Both the position numbers and the translations under genes were made by a program. Below, piece by piece: positions 24,001-36,000 of a DNA stretch of 39,265 bases. Source of the stretch: Desulfobacteraceae bacterium (GTDB taxonomy: Bacteria; Desulfobacterota; Desulfobacteria; Desulfobacterales; Desulfolunaceae). Where the stretch lies: NCBI GenBank assembly GCA_013619155.1, contig JABXKT010000011.1:1-39265 (forward strand), read 5' to 3'. The notes below the pieces were generated by a model. That model saw only the letters and a list, made by a program, of their open reading frames with translations, searched no databases and was not told where the DNA came from. Each line of letters opens with the position of its first letter. Position 1 is the stretch's first letter.

Positions 24001-27000
24001 CGATCTTACCGTGCGTATGGAAGGGTCCGCCGATGGCGGCCCGGCCCAGTATGATGCCGAGGCGCATACCCTGACCCTTTATGTCCGAAGTGATGGCATG
24101 ACAACCATCGAGGATATCATCCAAGCTATCAACGATGAGGTAAGCGGGTATTTCTTCGAGACCACGATAAGCGGGACGCCTGTGGCCGTGGGTGGTACCC
24201 AAACGGCCACGGCTGTTGTCGATGGTTCTGCCGGGACGGCCTCTGATCATGGATTCTATCTGGCCGGTGATCGGATCACCTTCAAGGCCAGCTCGGATGC
24301 CACGGCCCAGGGCAATGGGGCGGCCTTTGACACCCTGTTTGTCACGGTGGTGGATGATGTGGCGACCGGGAGTGATGAGGGCGTCACCATCACCTTCAAC
24401 GGCCTGGACACCATGGTCGTTCATGTCAGAAATGACGGAACGACAACGACGGCAGAGGTGGTCGCCGCCATCAACAGTGCTTCCAGTGACTACTTTTTTG
24501 ACGCCCAGGCGGCATCGGGCACCCAGGTCCTTGTCTCGGATACGGATGTCCCCGTGGTACAGGCCGCCACCGATATGGGAACGGCGCAATCCGCCACCCA
24601 GTACACCTTTGAGCTGGGTGGCAAGACGGTGATCTTCAAGGCCAGTGATGTGGGGGCCGAAGGTGGCGACGGCAGCGCGTTTAATCATATCCGCATCCTG
24701 CAGGTGACCGATGCCGTGGGGGGGGCCTACGCGACCTATGATCATGACAACGGGTTGCTGGTCATTCATGGCAACAGCGATGGCTCAAGCACCATGGGTG
24801 ATATTGTCTCCGCCATTGGCGGTGCCAGTGGATACTTCTTCGATGTGACCGCCTCGACGACCGGTGTATTGACCAACGCCAGTGAAAACCTCCATGGCAC
24901 CCAGACCGGCGGCCAGAGCCAGGCCGCGGATCTGGCCCTCACCCTGGGTTCCGATACCCTGACCTTTCAGGCGAGCCAGTCAGGTACGGTAATGGGGGAT
25001 GGCAGCATCTTCAACGGCCTCTCCGTGAAGGTTGTGGCCGATGCCGCCGGAGAAACCTACGTCGAATATAATGGGGACTCGATTCTCACGGTGCATGTCA
25101 GGAGCGACAACGCTTCCACCACCCGGGATGTGGCCGATGCCATTGGCAAGGAATCCAGCGGCTCCTTTTTTAATGTCGTGGGCGGCTCTGCGGCGACTGT
25201 CTCCGGATCGGCCCTCGAGGTCACGAAGACGGTCATAGGCGCCGATCACCAGGCGGCTCTTCTCTCCTTTGTCCTTGAAGGCGATACCCTTGTCTTTCAT
25301 GCCAGCGATGAGGGCACGGCCACCGGTGACGGGCGAAATTTCAACGATCTCTCCATACAGATTGTGGATGATGCCGTGGATGGCGCGTATGTCGCATACA
25401 ATGGCCAGGATACCCTGACGATCCATGTAAACAGTGACGGGTCGAGTACCACGGCCGATGTGGCCGTGGCCCTGGCCAACGCCGCCGGAACGAGCGGGGG
25501 CAATGACATTCTGCTTCGTTCCAGTGGTAATCTGTATGTGGACAGGGTTGAAGTGGCGGTGAATGCAGGCAGTCAGAAACAGAACTCGGAGATCACCTTC
25601 GATGCTCGGGGAACCATCTATGAGTGGGAGAACCGTGACGGCGTTTATGACAACGCCTCTGCCGATGTCTATGCCTATAAGGTTCACATCAAGGGGAACA
25701 CGGCCCTTCCCCCCCTTGTCCTCACCGATTCGACGGTGCGGGGAATCGGCAGCGATTTAGAGATCCGAATCACAGCCGAGGCGATGGGCGGAGACGTCAC
25801 GGCCGGGCTGACCACCGGTGAGACCACCATGACCGAGGCCGGGATCCATGCCGAGACCGAGGGCGATTATGTGTTGATCGCGCCGAACACCACCCAGGAG
25901 ACGGTCACTGTGGTGGCCGGTGGGACCCTTTCCGTGGTGGATTTGCCCACCCACGCAGGCCAGACCATTGACCTGAGCGCGGGCGAAGACCTGGTGGTGG
26001 TCTCCGACCTGAACGTGGGCGCGGGTACGGTGACCCTTATGGCTACGGACAACGTCACCCTGGGTGGAGAGGTCACGGCCTCTCATCTGACGGTCAGTGC
26101 CGGTGATGACCTGACCCTGACCACGAAGGTGGGGACGATGACGGTGATCATGACGGGCGACGGGGATCTGGCCGTGAGGCAGACGGGCACCCTCCATCTC
26201 GACTCCCTTGTCATGGATGGGGGCGATGTGACCCTCATCGCCACAGGCGACGTGGTCATCGACACCATCAGTGGCCTGGCCGGCACGGTGACCATTATCT
26301 CCCAAACCGGTAATATCGTTATTAATGGTACGGTCAACGCCGGAGCGGTGACCTTTGCGGCGAGTTCTGGCTCCATAACTGGACGTCTCGAGGCGGACAA
26401 CCTGGATATCACGGCCGGCGGTGAGGTCTTCCTCACCGAGGCCGATGATGTGGTGATCACCCACATGGACCAGACTCTTTCCGGTGCCGGTATCACCCTG
26501 ATGGCAGGGGGCGACGTGACCCTTACCGACGCGGTCTCCGTTTCCCATGGGGCTGCCCTTGTCTTAGGCGCCGGAACAGACGGCTCCGGGGCCCTTACGA
26601 TCAACAACGCTTTAACATCGGATACGGGAGCCATCACCCTGACCGCCGGGTCCGGCATGCGCGTGTCCGAGTTGGGTGATATCACCACAACAAGCGGAGA
26701 TGTCACCCTCCATGCCGGCTCCGGTACGCTGACCATGACCGGCGAGACCGTCATTGACGCCGGCAGCGGCCTCATCGATATCGACGCGGAGGGGACCATC
26801 ACCCTCGGTAAGCTGCGCACGACCCATACGGGAGATTTAGAGATTCGAAGCACGGCTGGTGCCGTCCTTGACGGCGGTGACAGCCCCGTGGACATTCGGG
26901 CGGAACATGCCCGTCTGGTGATCAGCGCCGTAGGTGGTATCGGCAGCGGTGAGTACGGCGCCCTGGAGATCCAGGTGGCCGAGTTGGACCTGACCAACAG

Positions 27001-30000
27001 CGGCTCCGGTGCCGTTGCTGTGGAAGAGGCGGATGGCCTCGATATTTGGCGCATCAACCAGTTCGCGGATGGCGGGGTAAGCGTCTCCACGATTTCAGGT
27101 GGCCTCACCGTCATGGCCGCGGACGCTCAAGGCACCAACGGCCATGGGATCACCGCCATGATCGGTCAGGTGAGCCTCTACGCCGGTGGGGAGACGAGTT
27201 TCATCACCGTGGGCACGGCCATGAGCACCACGGGCGGTGGGGTGAGCCTCACCACCGAATCGGGCGATATCCTTCTGGCCGACGGCATTCGGGTTGTGGG
27301 CACCGCGGAGACCGTTACCGGTGATATTTCCATCATGGCATCTCAAGGGGCCATCCTCATCGATACGGCCTCGGCCGGATGGCGCACGGAAAACGGTCGT
27401 TTCGACAGTGATATCGAGTGGGCCCTCACAAACGGCAAGTTTGACGTAGACCAGGTAACGGGGGCCATTGTCGTGGCCAATACGTCTACCTACGAGCAGC
27501 TGGAACATGAACCCAACGGAACGCCTCTGAGGTTTGCCGATGGCCCGTATATCCAGAGCACAGGGGGGGCCATCTCCCTCGAGGCCCAGGGCCAGATCGG
27601 GGATGGGGTCGACGGGTTTACCATCAGCCCCCTATCCTTAGTCGTCGATGCGGTGACCTTGAGCATCACCAGTCAGACCCGTGAGATGATCCATGTGGTG
27701 GTGACGGGAGATGTGGCCGTTGGGGCGGATACCTCCGACAACGCCCAGAGCGGAAGCGCAAGCTTCGTGAATCTGGGGGGCGAGCAGATCATTACCGCTC
27801 CGGTGGATGCGGCGGGTAACGATGTCTCCATCCGGGGGGATAGCGTGGCTATCAACAGTTCTGTGAGCAGCGCCGGCGGCACCCTCGTGTTGAGTCCCCA
27901 GAGCCCCGATCAGGCCATCGGCTTAGGGTCCGGCTCGGAAGGGGGGTTTAACCTGGATAACGATGAGCTCGGAAACATTCAGGACGGATTCCAGGAGATC
28001 GTCATCGGCAGTGAGGGCGGTAGCCATCGCATTCAGATCGGCAGTCAGTCCGATCCCACGGGAGAGGTCCGGGTCCTAGATCCCATTGTCCTTCAGAATA
28101 ATGGTGCAGGCGGGCATACGGATATCTTTGGTTCCTTTACCGGGGGTGACGGGGCGAGCCTCACGGTATTCGGCTCCGGACACACCACGACCTTGCATGA
28201 CGCGGTACTTACGTTTGAAGAGTACAATATCAACGACTCCCTTGAGATCAGCGGCAATGTTGTCATCACCGCCAATGCCTCTGGGGGCGATTTCAGGGTC
28301 ACCGGTTATGTCAATGGAGATGACAATACCGAAGGTGATAATGATATCAATGAAGACAAGGTGTTTGGAGACGATTCCCTCACGTTGAATATGAATCAGG
28401 GGGATATCACCTTCGGCTCCCAGATGGGTGACGATGACGCCTTGGAAGCATTGACCATCAACAATGCCGAGGATGTCACCTTTGTCTCTGACTTGGTGCT
28501 GGAAGGTGATGTGGTCATCGAGGCGTCGGGCAGCGTCTATTTCGGTGGAAAAGTAACCATCGCCAAAGGCGGTAGCCTGACCATCCTGGGGGCCACGGAT
28601 GTCTACTTTGACCGAGATCTTTCTGTGGAGGGGGATATTTTCCTGGAAGCCGATGAGATCGATTTTGATGGCCGCGTTCATACTCTGGTATCAAACGGTG
28701 GGAGCATCACTCTGCGGCCCCGGACTGTGGGCGCGGATATTTATATCAACTCTCCGGCAGGCTACAGTGACAACGATACCGTCCTCGATCTCTCCTTAGA
28801 CGACATCGATGCGCTTCAAGATGGCTTCTCGTCCATCACCATCGGCCATGTCGTTGCAGACGGGAGCCATGCCATAAGCGGAACCGGGGATATCTTTATC
28901 GGCGCCCGAGACGGATCCGATCGCTCATTCCTGGACCCCACCTCTGTCTATGGCGGGTCCATCACCATCGTGGACGATTCGGATGAAGACTGGACCGTGA
29001 TTGCCAATGAGAGTCTCACCTTGGATGCGGTGGGGAACATCACCATATATAACCAGGTGGCGGTTAAAAACGGTCAGGCCCTGACACTGAACTCTGCCGC
29101 CGGTACCGTGAAACAAGTCGACGCGACCATGGAAAATGACGACTTGACCGGGGAAACACTTCGCACCGACGCCCTTGTGGTGAATGCGGGCAACGGCATC
29201 GATCTCTCCTGGGTCGAGGCTGGGAGTGTGGATGCGGTCAACACCGGTGATGGAGATATCGTCATTACGGAGGTCGCCGCCGGTGGCGATATCCAGGTGA
29301 TCCGTCTGGCCCAGACATCGGGTGATGACGATGGCGATATCCGTCTCATCACGGAGAGCGGCACCATGACCCTCGTCTCGGAGGGAGGCAGCGGAGTCAG
29401 TACCCTGGGTCGTGGCGATATTTTCCTCGATGCCAACGGAGCAGACGCGGGGCTGAATGTGCAGGCAGCCATTTCCGCAATTTCAGGCAGTATTTCCCTG
29501 GAAGCCACAGGGGCCATCATCACGGGTGCCGCAATCGCTAACTCCGGGGTGGGCGCCATCACCCTGGAAGCCACAGGTTCCATCACCACGGGTGCAGAAA
29601 TCGCTAACTCTGGGTCGGGTGCCATCACCCTTGCTGCGGGGACATTCGTCGCCCAAAATGCGGATATCGAATCCGCGGGCGGATTGATCACCGTTGGTGC
29701 TGGCACGACGATAACGATGCAGGACGGGGTTCTGACATCATCTTTGTCCGGTGGTGGGGGACGCATCGCCTATACCGCCGGCACCGATGTGGCACTGTCG
29801 ATACTAAAAGCAGATGCCTCCGTTAATGTGACGGCAACAGCAGGGGCCATTGGCGATAACCTGATATCCAGCGAGAATGCCAACATTCTTGGCGGTGGAG
29901 CAACACAGCCTGAAGTGATACTTACGGCCACAAAAGGAATCGGCGCTTCCGGTGATGGTGATATCGATACTTGGATTGCATCTCTGACTGCCACCAATAC

Positions 30001-33000
30001 AGATTCAGGTGATCTGTTTATTCACGAAGCCGACGGCCTGGAGATTACCGCAGACGACAGGATAACGCTGGGGGGGAGCTCCGGCTCTGCCGTCATCATC
30101 ACCGAAAACGGAATCCTTACCGTTAGCGGTGAAATTACGACCACCGGCACTGAGGGCAACATTCGCCTGGAATCCAAGGGTGCGGATACAGATATCGAAA
30201 TCCATGGTGCGGTCAGCTCTGACAACGGCAGCCTGACCTTGGTTTCTGCGCATAATATCACACAGAATCATGATCTGCTTGTTTCCGGCGGGGGGACGAT
30301 TGATGTCCAGGCAGCAGGGATCATTCTCATGACCGGTGATGCGATGACTCGGACCGCTGGCGGTAATCTTCGTTATGAAGCCGGTGGCAGCTTGCAGCTG
30401 GGGATGATGGATACCCGCACTGATGATGGTCGAAACGAGACCGATATTCCCACGGATCAGGAAAATTGGGGTTCTGTCACTCTGATTTCAGGGGGCAATA
30501 TCACCGATGCTGAAACAGCTGATGCGGCTGTAAATATCTATGCCAAAGAGCTGCGCCTCAGCGCCACCGGCAATATTGGTGCCCTGGGAGATGGCGCTGC
30601 CAATGCCCTGGAGACGGAAGTCGTCACCCTGGCCGCTGAAACGACCACCGCCGGTGTGATCAATATCCTCGAACGTACGGATCTTGTTATCGGTGGCGTG
30701 GCCGGTTTAACGGTCAAGCGGGTGGCCATAGATGCCAGTACAAGCGACTACCTTGATCCTGATGAAACACCTTTAAATGGATTGACCACCTCCGATAGCG
30801 GCTCCATCGTGGTGCGGACCGTGGCTGGGAATTTGGTCGTGGACCAGGCCATACGTGCCGATGGTAGCGGCAATATCTTGATTCAGGCCCAGGGTGTTGG
30901 GCAGGATGTGGATTTGAACGCGAATGTGCAATCTGGTACGGGAAACATCTCTGTACTTGCAGCCGGAAACATCTTGCAGGATGGCCATATCGTCACCGGA
31001 GGGGGCACCATCGATGTGGCGGCCACAGCCGGTTCCATCGCCATGGGAGCTAACAACACGACAGAGACTGAAGGCGGCAATATCCGCTACGCAGCCAGTG
31101 GCAATGTGACTGTGGGAGCGCTGGACGCGCGGACGGATGCTGACCGTGTCGTGCCGAGACTGGATGGTCAGGCGACCACCTGGGGAGCCGTGAGCATCGT
31201 CTCTGGTGGCTCGATTCTGGATACGGCCGGAGACGGAGCCGTGGATGTGTACGCCCACGAGCTGCGCATCAACGCCACAGCCGGTGCGGGCGCCAGCGAT
31301 AACCATTTGGAGACTGAAGTCGCTACGATGAGCGCCGTGGTCGGCACGGGCGGGCTCTTCATCACGGAATCAAGCGGCATTCAGGTTGGAGAGACGGCCG
31401 TGGTTACGTTCAACCGCGTCACGGCCGATGGCACGCTCACCGGTCCAGCGATGAACGACGCGAAGCAGTCAACCCTCACTAGTGGTGGCGCCCTCGTGCT
31501 CCAGACCATGGACGGGAGCATTGACACCCTGGTCACAACGGGTGCTGTCATGGCACACACCGAGCTGCTTCTCATGGCCGGTGGAGATACCTCCGATATC
31601 ATCTTGGGCGGAGCCCTGAGCAGCACAACCGGCAACATCAGCCTGAAGGCCGGTCAAGATATTAGGCAGGATGCCAATATCACCACTCATGCAGAGGCGA
31701 TGACCATCGACCAGCTGGCCGGTCGAGACATCACCATGGCCGATGGGGTCTCCTCTTCGAGTGTCAACGGCAGCATCCGCTACGAAGCGACCGGCGGCAG
31801 CGTGAAGACGGATATGATCGATGCCGGAATTGGCGGTGTGGCGCTCCTCGCCTTCGGGGATATCTCCGATATAGATAAGGATAGCCTGATCACCGCCCAG
31901 GGACTCTTGCTGAATACCGGCGGCGGAATCGGTTCTGGGACCAATGCGCTCGATATCACGGTGACGACACTCAGTGCGGCCGCCGGAGTCGATGGCGCCT
32001 TTATCACCGAAGCCGACGGCGTAGAGATAAGTTCTGTCTCCGTGGATATCAATCGAGTTGACGTCCATGGCATGGCGGAAGAGGCCCAGGTCAATGCCTT
32101 GACCGGGACCAACACCCAGGAAGATATAACACTCATTGATGGCGGGGCGTTGGTGCTGACCGTCACAACGGGCAACTTGACCGTGACGGACGGGGCTGAC
32201 GCGCTCACGGCAGGCATCTCCGCCGCCGGAACCGGTAACGTCCGTCTTGAAACCGTGGATGGCAATCTGGCCCTGAACAGCAGCCTCGATGCCGGCAGTG
32301 GCCATATCACCGTGCTGGCCTCCGGGATCTTGCATCAGTTTGCCGCAGGCGACATGACCACGACGATCGGCACCATCGACGTGCAGAGCGCCGTTGCGAT
32401 TATGGCCGATGGTGCGTCCACCCACTCTGGCACCGGCAATATTCGATATAACATCACGAACGGACTGGCCGTGGGGGCGATCCTTACGGCCGGGGACGTC
32501 AGCCTCATCGCCGGGACGATTACCGATAGCGCCGGTGTTGATGCGGATGATACCTCTGTCGATATCACAGCGGACGAGCTGCGCATCGTCACCACCGGGA
32601 CCGCTGATGGAGATGGTCTGGGAGCTGGAGCCAACCACGTCGAAATCGAAGTCCGCAGATTGGCGGCCGATGTGAGCGGTACCGGTTCGGGCGGCATGTT
32701 CCTGACAGAGACGGACGGCCTTGAGGTCCACACCGTGAGTGCGATTGCCGTGAACCGGCTTGACGCCGCCGCTTCCATTTTAGCGGAAAGCCCCACGGAC
32801 GATGCCCTCTCCGACCTGGATTCTGCGGGGCATCTCGTGCTTATGAGCGATGGCGGGTCCATCACCATCTATGAGGGGGACTCCGATGATACCGGCATTG
32901 TTGCCGTAGGCAATGTCCTGCTCCAGGCTGGGGGCGAGATTTCAGATATTACCCTGAATGCGAATTTGAGCAGTACCACCGGCAATATCAGCCTGAACGC

Positions 33001-36000
33001 CGCTCGGGATGTCCTGCAATACGCGAATATCGGTACCGGCACGGACGGAATGACCGTCGATGTAGTGGCCGGTCGCACGGTGACCATGGGTGATGGGACT
33101 GCGAGCACTTCCAACAACGGGAACATCCAGATTCAGGCCGGAGTGGACGTCACGGTGGCGCTGCTGGCTGCCGATCAGGGGAATGTCAGTATTACAGCCA
33201 TCACAGGCGATATCATCGACGGTGATGCCGACGTGGACATCGTGGCCGCCGGATTGATTGCCCATGCCGGCAGTGGTATCGGCAGGTCGGGAGATCACCT
33301 GGAGACCGCGGTGACGACCCTGACCGGTAGTGCCGGGACGGGCGGCCTGTTTGTGACGGAAAGTGACGGGCTCATGGTGGATACCCTCAGTCTTGATATC
33401 AACCGGGTGGGCGCCACCTCATCAACGGATGCGGTCACCTCTATCCAGTCCGATCTGACAACCAGCGCAGGTGGCCATATTGCACTTGTCAGCACGATGG
33501 GTGATCTTACCCTCAGTGACGATGTAACGGCGGCTGGCGCGGGCAATGTACTGATCGAGGCCACGGCCGGTGCGATTATTCAGAACAATGCCATTGACGG
33601 TGGCAGTGGTAGCATCACCCTGCTGGCTTCCGGGGCCATCACTCAAATGCTGGCGGATACTGTTCTGGTTACGACGGGCGGAACGATAGACGTCGAGTCG
33701 ACCGGCAGTACCATTACTATGGTGGATGGCGCGGTCGCCCAGACCGATGGCGGGAATATCCGTTACAAGGCGAGCGGCGATGTAACGGTGGGGGCGCTGG
33801 ATGCGAGGGCGACTGCTGACCGTGATGTCCCACAGCTGAGTGGGCAGGCGAGCTGGGGGGCCGTGAGCATCGTTTCTGGCGGATCTATTCTGGACAACAG
33901 CGAAACGACTGTCGATGTCTACGCCAAGGAACTGCGGCTCAACGCAACAACGGCGGTGGGTGAGAGCGGTAACCACCTTGAGACCGAAGTGAGCACGGTG
34001 AGCGCCAGTGCCGGCACGGGCGGGCTCTTTATGAGCGAGTCGACGGCGATTACGGTGGGACAGACGGCCACAGTCATTGTTAACCGTGTGAAGACAGATG
34101 GCACGGTTGACGGATCGACACAGACGGATGAGCCACAATCCAATTTCGTAAGCACGAGTGATCTGGTTCTTGTGACCATGGCGGGTAGTATCACGACCCT
34201 TGCCACCGGTGCTGTTACAGCGACTGGCGATATACTTCTGCAGGCCGGTGGTGGTGCCTCCGACATCACCCTAGGCGCAGCCCTGACGGATAAGGCGACC
34301 GGCGGCAACATCAGTCTTAATGCCGGGCATGATATTATTCAGAACGCCGACATCCTGGCCGAGACCAATGCCATGACCATAGACCTTGTGGCCGGCCATG
34401 ATATCACCCAGGGGCAGACCTTTGCCACGATGAGCGAAAGCGGTAATATTCTCTTGGAGGCGGGCCATAACATAACCATAGAGACCTTATCGGCGGGTAC
34501 CACCGGCACCATCAGCGTGACGGCAACCGTGGGCAGCATTATCGACGGTGATGCCCATAGCGACACCGAGATCGACATCATGGCGGCGGGTCTTAAACTG
34601 ACGGCTGGTGCGGGCATCGGCTCCGGAATCAACCACATCGAGACCACGGTCGGCACGCTGACCGGCAGTGCCGGGGCGGACGGCTTGTTTGTGACGGAAA
34701 GTGACGGCGTGATTGTCGATACTCTGCAAGTCAATGTGAACCGGGTGAATGCAACAGCGACGCCATCGGCAACGACCTATAATGCACAGGAAGACCTCAA
34801 GACAGCGTCGAACGGCAGCATCGTACTGGTCACGACAAACGGCAGCATCACCTTGAATGACGGGACGGCAGCATCGGACAACACCGCGGTATCGGCCGAC
34901 GGTAGTGGGAACATACTCCTAGAGGCACTGCATGCGGGTACGGATATCACGGCCAACGCGGACATTAAATCGGGCAGCGGCCATATCACGGTCCTGGCAG
35001 CGCAGGCGGTGACCTTCAATGCGACAGCGGATATAGCAACGGCCGACAGCGGTACAATCTATGTAGAAGGTATCATCGGCAACGTGACACAGGTCGACGA
35101 CAGCCGGCTTACGGCGGTTAGCGGTGACATCCGTGTATGTGCTGGCGGTACGATCAACCTCGGTGGGATAACGACCGAGGCCGGTGTCTCCTTGATCGCC
35201 GGAATGTCGATTCTTGATAGTGGCTCGGTATCCGGCGGGGAAGACGTCATCGCCCATACGCTTCGTATGAAGGTAGGGACGGGCATCGGCACCAGCGGTG
35301 ATCATATCGAGACCCGGGTCGAGACGGTATCGGCCAGAGCGACCAGTGGTGATGTCTACCTGTTGGAGAGTGACGCACTGATCGTGGGTGACACGAGCGC
35401 AACGGTCCAACGGGTGACTTCCTCCAACGGATTGACCGAGACGATAGACGCCACGCAGAGCGACATCCTGACGACCGGCGGTAACGGCAGCATCGTAATC
35501 CGGACGACCAACGGCAGCATCGTATTAAATGAAGGGACGGTGCTGGCGGACGGCAGTGACGGGACTGACAACACGGCGGTATCGGCCAATGGCAGCGGCA
35601 ACATACTGATAGAGGCGCTGCATGCGGGTACGGATATCACGGCCAACGCGGACATTGAATCGGGCAGCGGTCACATTACGGTCATGGCCGCTCAGACAGT
35701 GACCTTCAACGTGGCAGCGGATATAGCAACGGCCGGCAGCGGTACCCTCTATGTGGAAGGTACCAGCGGCAACGTGACCCAGGCCGACGACAGCCGGCTT
35801 ACGGCGACAGACGGTGACATCCGCGTGGTTGCCGGCGGTACGATCACCCTTGGTGGGGTGACGACTGAGGCCGGTGTCTCCCTGATAGCCGGAATGTCGA
35901 TTCTTGACAGCGGTTCGGTATCCGGCGGGGAAGACGTTATCGCCCAGACGCTTCGTATGACGGCAGGTACGGGCATCGGTACCAGCGGTGAGCATATCGA

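Larger units (their letters stand above)
25499..29749 (+). other. Haemagglutinin-like beta-helix segment 4
   Basis: About 1,417 residues with very regular short strands (GNIVINGTVNAGAVTFAAS, GDVTLHAGSGTLTM), typical of filamentous-haemagglutinin-type beta-helix. It contains two 'GF..I.IG' motifs (27953, 28784), RGD tripeptides at 27833 and 29411, and a 22-residue rung duplication at 29498-29629. Codon use moves towards more A/T-ending and G-ending codons near its end. Confidence 0.7.

Noticed and set aside
31469..32731. A 420-codon minus-strand open frame
   Set aside because: Antisense shadow of the 225-residue superrepeats. The same kind of shadow recurs in other copies, as expected from repeated sense sequence.
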